DNA from: Bradyrhizobium sp. LLZ17
GTDB taxonomy: Bacteria > Pseudomonadota > Alphaproteobacteria > Rhizobiales > Xanthobacteraceae
Assembly (NCBI RefSeq): GCF_041200145.1
Contig: NZ_CP165734.1
Span: 3,720,001 to 3,784,000, forward strand
DNA length: 64,000 bases
Reading direction: 5' to 3'
The notes under the pieces were generated by a model. The model was not told the DNA's origin and did not search any database. It saw nothing but the letters and a program-made list of their open reading frames with translations. This document shows, in pieces, positions 58,636 to 64,000 of the stretch. Both the position numbers and the translations under genes were made by a program. How positions within the stretch are numbered: position 1 is the first letter of the stretch; each line of letters starts with the position of its first letter.

Positions 58636-60138
58636 CTATTCCGCTGCCATGAGGCTCGGCTGCGGAGCGTCCTTCCAAGGTGCGGTGGTCTTCCCCCAGA
58701 TCGGGGAGTTAATCGCCATGTCCATGTCGCGGGCGAAGATCGCGAAGCCGTCATAGCCGTGGTAAGGACCCGAGTAGTCCCAGGAATGCATTTGGCGGAA
58801 CGGCACGCCCATTTTTTGGAAGACGTATTTTTCCTTGATACCGGAGCCGACCAGGTCTGGCCGGATCTTTTCGACGAAGCGCTCGAATTCGTAGCCGGTG
58901 ACATCGTCGTAGATCAGCGTGCCATCTTTGACGTAGTGCTGGGCGGTGCGTTGGTAGTCATCGTTATGCCCGAACTCATAGCCCGTGCCGACAACATCCA
59001 TGCCGAGGTCCTCATAGGCGCCGATGACGTGCCGAGGACGTAAGCCGCCGACGAACAGCATTACCGTCTTGCCTTCGAGCCGCGGCCGGTATTTCGCGGT
59101 CACAGCATCGACAAGCGGTTGATATTTCGCGATGACGCGTTCGGCGCCTTGCTTGATCTTGTCATCGAAGAAGCTTGCAATTTTGCGCAGCGACTCCGCG
59201 ATTTTGGAAGGACCGAAGAAGTTGTACTCGCACCAAGGAATCCCGAATTTTTCCTCCATGTGCCGTGAGATGTAGTTCATCGAGCGATAGCAATGCAGTA
59301 TGTTGAGCTTTGCCTTCGGCGTCGCCTCCAATTCAGCGAGAGATCCATCCCCGGACCACTGGGCGATGACGCGTAGGCCCATTTCTTCGAGCAGGATTCG
59401 TGACGACCAAGCGTCACCGCCGATGTTGTAGTCGCCGATGATCGCAACATCATATGGTGACGACTCAAATTTAGAGCTGGTGTCTGGGGCGCTCTTGTCA
59501 AAGATCCAATCCCGAACGGCGTCGTTCGCGATGTGATGGCCGAGCGATTGCGACACGCCACGGAAGCCCTCGCACCGCACAGGCACGATGGTTTTGCCGC
59601 CATATTCCTTCGACTTTTCTCGGGAGACCGCCTCGATGTCGTCACCGATCAAGCCAATCGGACATTCGGACTGAATGGTGATGCCCCTGTTGAGAGGAAA
59701 TAGCTCCTGGAGCTCATCGATGAGTTTCGTGACCTTTTTATCGCCGCCGAACACGATGTCCTTCTCCTGGAAATCGGAGGTAAACTGCAGTGTCACGAAC
59801 GTGTCGATGCCGGTCGTCCCGACGTAGTAGTTGCGCCGCGAGCCCCACGAGTACTGACCGCAGCCGACCGGACCGTGGCTGATGTGGATCATGTCCTTGA
59901 TGGGTCCCCAGACCACGCCCTTGGAGCCCGCATAGGCGCAGCCGCGGATGGTCATCACGCCGGGAATGGACTTGATATTCGACTTGACGCCACAATCCGA
60001 CTTCCCCGCCTCGTGAACACTGAGATGCTTGGCGCGCCTTTTGGCGGTCTTCTCGGGGTAGACCTTCAACACCTCATCGATTAGCTGCTTGTTGCGCGCC
60101 TTGATCTCTGCAACGCCTTGGTTATCTGCTCTGCTCAT
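58636..60138 (-). CDS. nifD: NifD, MoFe protein alpha subunit (500 aa)
   Basis: P-cluster cysteines in [20 protein letters not shown] and [20 protein letters not shown]; cofactor ligand region with [11 protein letters not shown]. The length fits Bradyrhizobium NifD. Start at 60138, AAGGA 7 nt upstream. First gene of nifDKENX. Intact. Confidence 0.97.
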   Translation of the reverse strand: MSRADNQGVAEIKARNKQLIDEVLKVYPEKTAKRRAKHLSVHEAGKSDCGVKSNIKSIPGVMTIRGCAYAGSKGVVWGPIKDMIHISHGPVGCGQYSWGSRRNYYVGTTGIDTFVTLQFTSDFQEKDIVFGGDKKVTKLIDELQELFPLNRGITIQSECPIGLIGDDIEAVSREKSKEYGGKTIVPVRCEGFRGVSQSLGHHIANDAVRDWIFDKSAPDTSSKFESSPYDVAIIGDYNIGGDAWSSRILLEEMGLRVIAQWSGDGSLAELEATPKAKLNILHCYRSMNYISRHMEEKFGIPWCEYNFFGPSKIAESLRKIASFFDDKIKQGAERVIAKYQPLVDAVTAKYRPRLEGKTVMLFVGGLRPRHVIGAYEDLGMDVVGTGYEFGHNDDYQRTAQHYVKDGTLIYDDVTGYEFERFVEKIRPDLVGSGIKEKYVFQKMGVPFRQMHSWDYSGPYHGYDGFAIFARDMDMAINSPIWGKTTAPWKDAPQPSLMAAE

Positions 60139-60496
60139 ACGAATTCCTTTCGATTGTCGTCTCAAATCAAGGAGCGGCGCTTTTGCGGTAGACCGACGGA
60201 TTTCCGATCCGGCGTTCAGGTGTAAAGCGCGCAATCTGCGTGGGCGGTCCTACCGATCGCAACTTCGCGACGTTCATGCCGCAGCGGTCGTTCACGATCT
60301 TGTAGCTCATCTCGGCTGAGCGCTCAGGAGCGCCATGTGTGACGCTGTTTATCGATGACCAAGACCCTTCTCGGTGAAGTCATGCCTGCTCTCCAGCGGT
60401 TGGTCATATCGGCTTCTTTATTCGCTCGCGTGCGATCACGGGGCATGTCCCTGTGCGTGGGATGCAGGACTAACAGCCGCCTCCTGCGCAGGGGTC

Positions 60497-60512
60497 TGCA
60501 ACGAGTGTGCCA
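60497..60512 (-). promoter_or_regulatory. Sigma-54 promoter of nifDKENX
   Basis: Minus strand TGGCACACTCGTTGCA, full -24/-12 match. The leader to nifD is about 350 nt. Confidence 0.9.
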
Positions 60513-60621
60513 GCGCCGGTTGAATAGAAAAAGCAACGTTTATAGAGCTACATAGCTGCCGGATGCGGATTGTTATAAACCTGACCCTGTCTGTCCCCGA
60601 TAAGCGTAGGCGCTAACGCCA

Positions 60622-60637
60622 TGTCTGAAACAAAACA
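60622..60637. promoter_or_regulatory. NifA site of nifD
   Basis: TGT-CTGAAACAAA-ACA, about 110 bp upstream of the -24 element. A near match (TGT-N10-ACC) lies at 60571-60586. Confidence 0.8.
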
Positions 60638-60638
60638 A

Positions 60639-61019
60639 TCAGTTACGCTCTCCACCAGCGGCGCGGCTGGAGTCTGGCCGCGCGCCGACGTCATTCCGAT
60701 GCGCAGCCTTGCTTCGTACGCGCCAATCCAGCGATCGCAAACACCATCCGTTCGAGACGGATTTTAGCGCGGTTAGATGTGCCCATCGTGCTCGCGATCC
60801 CACCCCGAGCAAGACTCGCATCGAGCGCTCCACCACCTGCTCCAGATGTCTCCGCAAGAACTCAGTTGCCCAGCAGCAGGCCTCTTCCATTTCCGGGGGG
60901 AACATCTGACGCCGTGGAGAGCACGTAAGCTGATCAATTCCCAAGCAGCGCGGTAGCTTAAACTCCGCAAACCGTCACCCTGGGCTTGCGGATCCGCGTT
61001 CTAGAATCGCTTCATCGAT
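60639..61019. other. Spacer upstream of nifD
   Basis: No supported gene. Confidence 0.35.
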
Positions 61020-61205
61020 TCATTCACTTGCAAGCCCGGTCACGGCTTCTTCCAGCATCTCGACAAAAACATCAGCTTCGCAAGTGCCGCCAGTCGAGAT
61101 AAGGCAGGTCGAATGCGGACCACTGGTCGATTTACCCTTTCTCGTTCCAGGACCGGATCGAAATTCCTTACGCTTACCTCCGTTGCGTGGTATATTAATC
61201 GCCAT
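61020..61205 (-). CDS. Small hypothetical protein (61 aa)
   Basis: MAINIPRNGGKRKEFRSGPG then a Ser/Gly/Thr-rich middle with two Cys and an acidic helical end (FVEMLEEAVTGLASE). Not recognised. The RBS is weak. The longer frame to 61316 starts at a TTG inside the divergent gene and is less likely. Confidence 0.4.
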   Translation of the reverse strand: MAINIPRNGGKRKEFRSGPGTRKGKSTSGPHSTCLISTGGTCEADVFVEMLEEAVTGLASE

Positions 61206-61299
61206 TAAAACCAGTTTTGCTAACGCGCTCCGCCAGCATTTTTGCAGAACAGCGCGCCGATGGTCCACTTGAACGGTATTTTTCTTGCCCAGGTAATTT

Positions 61300-62166
61300 A
61301 TGGTAAAAAGGGCCAAGACCTCGGACCGAAGTGGTCAGGTGCGGATTTCACGCATTGCAACGTTTGCAAATTGGTGCATCACCACTGTTACGGCGGTAAT
61401 AGCGCTTGGGTTCGTGGGACTTGCGCTCAAGGACATACCCATCACGGCGCTGTCGAATGCAAATCCTGAAATTATCCAGGTTGCCATTCTGAGCGTTTAT
61501 ATTTCGTGCTGGGCTTACGGGACCAGCATCGACACGAAAATCCAGGGTGGAATATATGCGGACGACCCACAGGGAGGACGTGTCCGGACCGGATCAATTG
61601 TTGCTGTGGCCTTTCTCGCGGTTATTTCAGTCATTTTGCTGTCCGTGAGGTCGAACGAGGTGTATTTCGCGCTGGCCCTGGCTGCTTTTACTACGATCGA
61701 TGTGCTGGGATGGCTGTATCTGCGCTACTGGTTGTTGCCAGGAATCATTAAGGCAAGCCGGGACAAGTTTGAGGATGAGGATGACTATTATGGCCAGATG
61801 ATTCTGAACAAGGTGGCGTCCCAAATCATCGGTGACTGGAAGTGGCGAAGACAGATCCCGCTCGCGCTTATTGTTTTGTTGATTATTCTAATAGCTGTGT
61901 TCCCGCGGCTGCACGAAATTGTTGCGGAGAACGTTCACAAGCTGGTCCCGGCGCTTCCTTCCGAAACTATAAGACCGCTCCTACAGGATTTCTTGCTGCT
62001 GGCGTTCGTTCTCGTATCAGAGTTGTGGCATTTTGGTGTGCGTCTGAGTACGCTCCTGACTATTCGCGTCCTGAATGAGATGGAGGAGAAGTTCACGTTA
62101 GAACCGGCCATCGGGCGTGACCGATCCCGAAAGCCCAGGGGTCGGCGCCGGCGTTCTTCAGGATGA
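61300..62166 (+). CDS. Hypothetical multi-pass membrane protein (288 aa)
   Basis: About six membrane helices (ITTVTAVIALGFVGLAL, IVAVAFLAVISVILLSV, ALIVLLIILIAVF, LLLAFVLVSELWHFG among them) and a basic C-terminal tail. The base composition is more AT-rich than the nif genes. Family not recognised. Confidence 0.7.
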   Translation: MVKRAKTSDRSGQVRISRIATFANWCITTVTAVIALGFVGLALKDIPITALSNANPEIIQVAILSVYISCWAYGTSIDTKIQGGIYADDPQGGRVRTGSIVAVAFLAVISVILLSVRSNEVYFALALAAFTTIDVLGWLYLRYWLLPGIIKASRDKFEDEDDYYGQMILNKVASQIIGDWKWRRQIPLALIVLLIILIAVFPRLHEIVAENVHKLVPALPSETIRPLLQDFLLLAFVLVSELWHFGVRLSTLLTIRVLNEMEEKFTLEPAIGRDRSRKPRGRRRRSSG

Positions 62167-62793
62167 TCAGCTTCGGCTTCCGTGACGGACCCTGTTCGTC
62201 GATGCCGCGCTAACGAATATGAACGGCTCCACTTTGAAAGTCGACGCAGCCAAAGATCGGTTACTTGCCGCATTGAAGCTCGACGGAGGGACGAAGAAAG
62301 TATCGCCCAATCGCTCACCTTGAACATCACCGAGCACCGGCATTTCGGGATCGGACTCATCGCTGCCGTCGTCGCGCTTTCCGCTTTGATCAGCATGTCC
62401 GTGGACTGGTTGGAATGATCCCACTTGCTGCGGCGTACCTTCTGCCAACCATCATCGGCTTCTAGGTTCGGCCTGGCGCCATCCTTAACGTCGTCTTTTG
62501 CTTGACGTGCTCAGCTAACTTGATTCTCCGTGTGGGCGCCGATTGGTCCTCGGAATCCGCATTGGAGGCCATGTCATGGCCTTCGATACTTGGGCCGGCG
62601 AAGACTCCGGCCGGAATCCCGCTCTAACGATGTCGGATTAGATCTGCCCTCCGGATGGAAGATGCCCGTGGTGCAAGCGGAGATCATCTCCTCCGAATCG
62701 ATCGCTCTGCCTCGCGCGCCTTTCGCTTCTGTAGGGACGAGTTGGCTGCTGCAGTAAGCCGCCGCGTCGGTTCACGACCTAGCGTTCGACCCG
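62167..62793. other. About 0.6 kb without a firm gene
   Basis: A short plus frame with one membrane segment (IGLIAAVVALSALISMSVDW, ending 62418) may be a frameshifted small membrane protein. Confidence 0.35.
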
Positions 62794-63006
62794 TTAATCT
62801 TCCCTTTGGAGCTTCTCGCGCTCCTGCCGAAGCGCTTCGGTCTCTCGGGCGATCTCGCGTCCTTCGCCCAGTTGATCCTGGAAACGCTGGCGGGTCTCGG
62901 CGAGAACAGCGGGGGCGAAGGATTCAGTCAGCCGAATCTCGATTGCAGATCGGGCACTGCAGGGTGAGTTCATGAGCGCTTTTGCCGCCGTCGGATTAGA
63001 TGTCAT
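62794..63006 (-). pseudogene. Truncated DUF2130-type protein fragment
   Basis: EIRLTESFAPAVLAETRQRF then a charged coiled coil (REIARETEALRQEREKLQRE) matches the N-terminus of DUF2130 proteins. The preceding zinc-ribbon part (QCPIC) is in another frame, and the protein stops after the coiled coil. GGAGG precedes the ATG at 63006. Confidence 0.5.
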
Positions 63007-63028
63007 GAACCCTCCGTTTCGGCAGCTC

Positions 63029-63313
63029 TTAGGCCCGAATAAACGTGATCCGGCCCCCTTCGCCACGCTTCCGATGTGGCTTCACCTTTGTTTCGACGTC
63101 CTGATCGAACGACGTCAGCATGCGCAGCAGCTTTTCCACGGAAACCAACTTGAACTGCCCTCGAAGCAGCTTGGAGAGGTTGGGCTGCTTCACGCCAACG
63201 AGCTTCGCGGCTTCGGTCTGAGTGATCTCCCGCTCCGCCGTCAACCGCTTCAGTTGTACAATGAGGGCTGCCTTGAGTTGGTACTCGTCGGCGGGGAGGC
63301 GGTTGGCCGGCAA
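63029..63313 (-). CDS. XRE-family HigA-like antitoxin/regulator (94 aa)
   Basis: AALIVQLKRLTAEREITQTE, then AAKLVGVKQPNLSKLLRGQF is the HTH of COG5606-type regulators, usually antitoxins of RelE/HigB-like toxins. The start is TTG at 63313. The upstream ORF (63345-63602) is in the toxin position but does not show clear toxin motifs. Confidence 0.75.
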   Translation of the reverse strand: MPANRLPADEYQLKAALIVQLKRLTAEREITQTEAAKLVGVKQPNLSKLLRGQFKLVSVEKLLRMLTSFDQDVETKVKPHRKRGEGGRITFIRA

Positions 63314-63344
63314 CTTCTTCTTCGTGCTCGTGATCGGGCTGTGT

Positions 63345-63602
63345 TTATTCCGTGTCGATAGCTTCGGTGTCGCGCAGGCGCCGCCATGCGAGGCCAGTTC
63401 GTCCTTGAATGCGGATCGCCGGCCAAAAGAGCTGCCGATCGGACCGGGAGAACGTCAATTTGAACGCTCTACCGCGCTCGAGTGCCTTTGGAGTTTTGCC
63501 TAAACTTTTGCGGGTGTGCTCGTCTTGGAGGACGGCATATATAGCCCCGGGAGCACATATGTGTGTGCCTAAGAATATGGACAGTAATTCGTGTGCGCGC
63601 AC
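63345..63602 (-). CDS. Possible small protein upstream of the HigA-like gene (85 aa)
   Basis: Not recognised; it ends 31 bp before the HigA-like start. It may be a damaged toxin gene or a chance frame. Confidence 0.25.
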   Translation of the reverse strand: MRAHELLSIFLGTHICAPGAIYAVLQDEHTRKSLGKTPKALERGRAFKLTFSRSDRQLFWPAIRIQGRTGLAWRRLRDTEAIDTE

Positions 63603-63626
63603 CTGCGGAATTCAGCGTAAGACACG

Positions 63627-64000
63627 TCACTTGGATAGAAGAGATTCTGGCCAATCTGTGAATTCCAACTCGAAGCTACGTAGGCCAGTGGGTTTTGTCG
63701 TGAATTTAAGGGTCTTCCCTGAAAGGTCGGCCAATGAACCAGATGCGAACTTGAAAACTGTCGTGCCGGAAGTTGCGACCCCAATGCCTTGCTCGCCTTC
63801 CATGCTAGAGAAGTCGGTCGCCTCGGAGAGTTGCCCAATTGCAACTCCCTCCAGCGCGTGGTGAAATTCTATGGACGCCAAGTATGTCCTTTTGTCAGCA
63901 GCCCACTCGCTGACCGACACTGCTGTGATCCCCGCGTCGGTCAAGAGACCACCTGCAATCCGGCAGCCATATTGAACGGTGAGAATGACCCGCTCATTCC
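63627..64000 (-). CDS. Hypothetical protein, 5' end beyond the window
   Basis: The frame is open to the right edge (RVILTVQYGCRIAGGLLTDA continuing into GITAVSVSEWAADKRTYLAS). It ends FELEFTDWPESLLSK at 63627. Beta-rich, family not recognised. A start at TTG 63944 is possible, but the upstream frame stays open, so it is called partial. Confidence 0.5.
   Translation of the reverse strand, partial: NERVILTVQYGCRIAGGLLTDAGITAVSVSEWAADKRTYLASIEFHHALEGVAIGQLSEATDFSSMEGEQGIGVATSGTTVFKFASGSLADLSGKTLKFTTKPTGLRSFELEFTDWPESLLSK

Overview
The window is part of a symbiosis island of a legume-nodulating alphaproteobacterium, most likely Bradyrhizobium. The support is gene content and order: nifD-K-E-N-X with its satellite genes, hesB-nifU-nifS-nifT, nifB-fdxN-nifZ, and nifH-nifQ-(nifV)-nifW-fixB-C-X, almost all on the minus strand and preceded by sigma-54 (-24/-12) promoters and NifA sites (TGT-N10-ACA). 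No replicon-level landmark is visible, so the species is inferred.

Layout. (1) 1-7153: decayed mobile-element cargo: a frameshifted strawberry-notch-type helicase/methylase, a broken ParB-like gene, intact ardC and a broken thermonuclease. (2) 7551-14168: an unusual cassette on the minus strand. It encodes an acyl carrier protein, an XRE repressor, an ImmA-type metallopeptidase fused to a chagasin-like cysteine-protease inhibitor, a papain-like protease and a thymidylate-synthase-like protein, then a separately transcribed 5-hmdU-DNA-kinase-like/aGPT-PPlase-like gene whose promoter carries a similar operator. A MazG-like protein lies upstream. (3) 15190-19704: remnants (DUF3606, ATP-dependent DNA ligase) and a bacterial ubiquitin-like operon (Ubl-E2 fusion, JAB-E1 fusion) divergent from its own XRE-ImmA pair. 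(4) 20048-30758: scattered genes: a radical SAM protein, a guanidine-II riboswitch with sugE, a complete IS256-type element, a thermonuclease, cbiM, a DUF155 protein and hypotheticals. (5) 31062-60637: the nif/fix region, with decayed stretches between operons (asd and nifV remnants). (6) 61020-64000: small genes, a membrane protein, a DUF2130 remnant and a HigA-like regulator.

How it works together. NifA with sigma-54 would switch on nifD, nifB, hesB, nifH, ahpC, fixB, a TlpA-like gene and an unknown gene at 47897. Products cover the nitrogenase polypeptides (NifH, D, K), FeMo-cofactor assembly (B, E, N, X, Q, Z), Fe-S supply (S, U-like, HesB), ferredoxins and electron transfer (FixBCX).

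Two cautions. nifH, fixB, fixC and the TlpA-like gene each carry a single-base length change in a homopolymer, while the other nif genes are open. This looks like either sequencing error or recent inactivation. All family assignments are made by eye from motifs; no database search was run.
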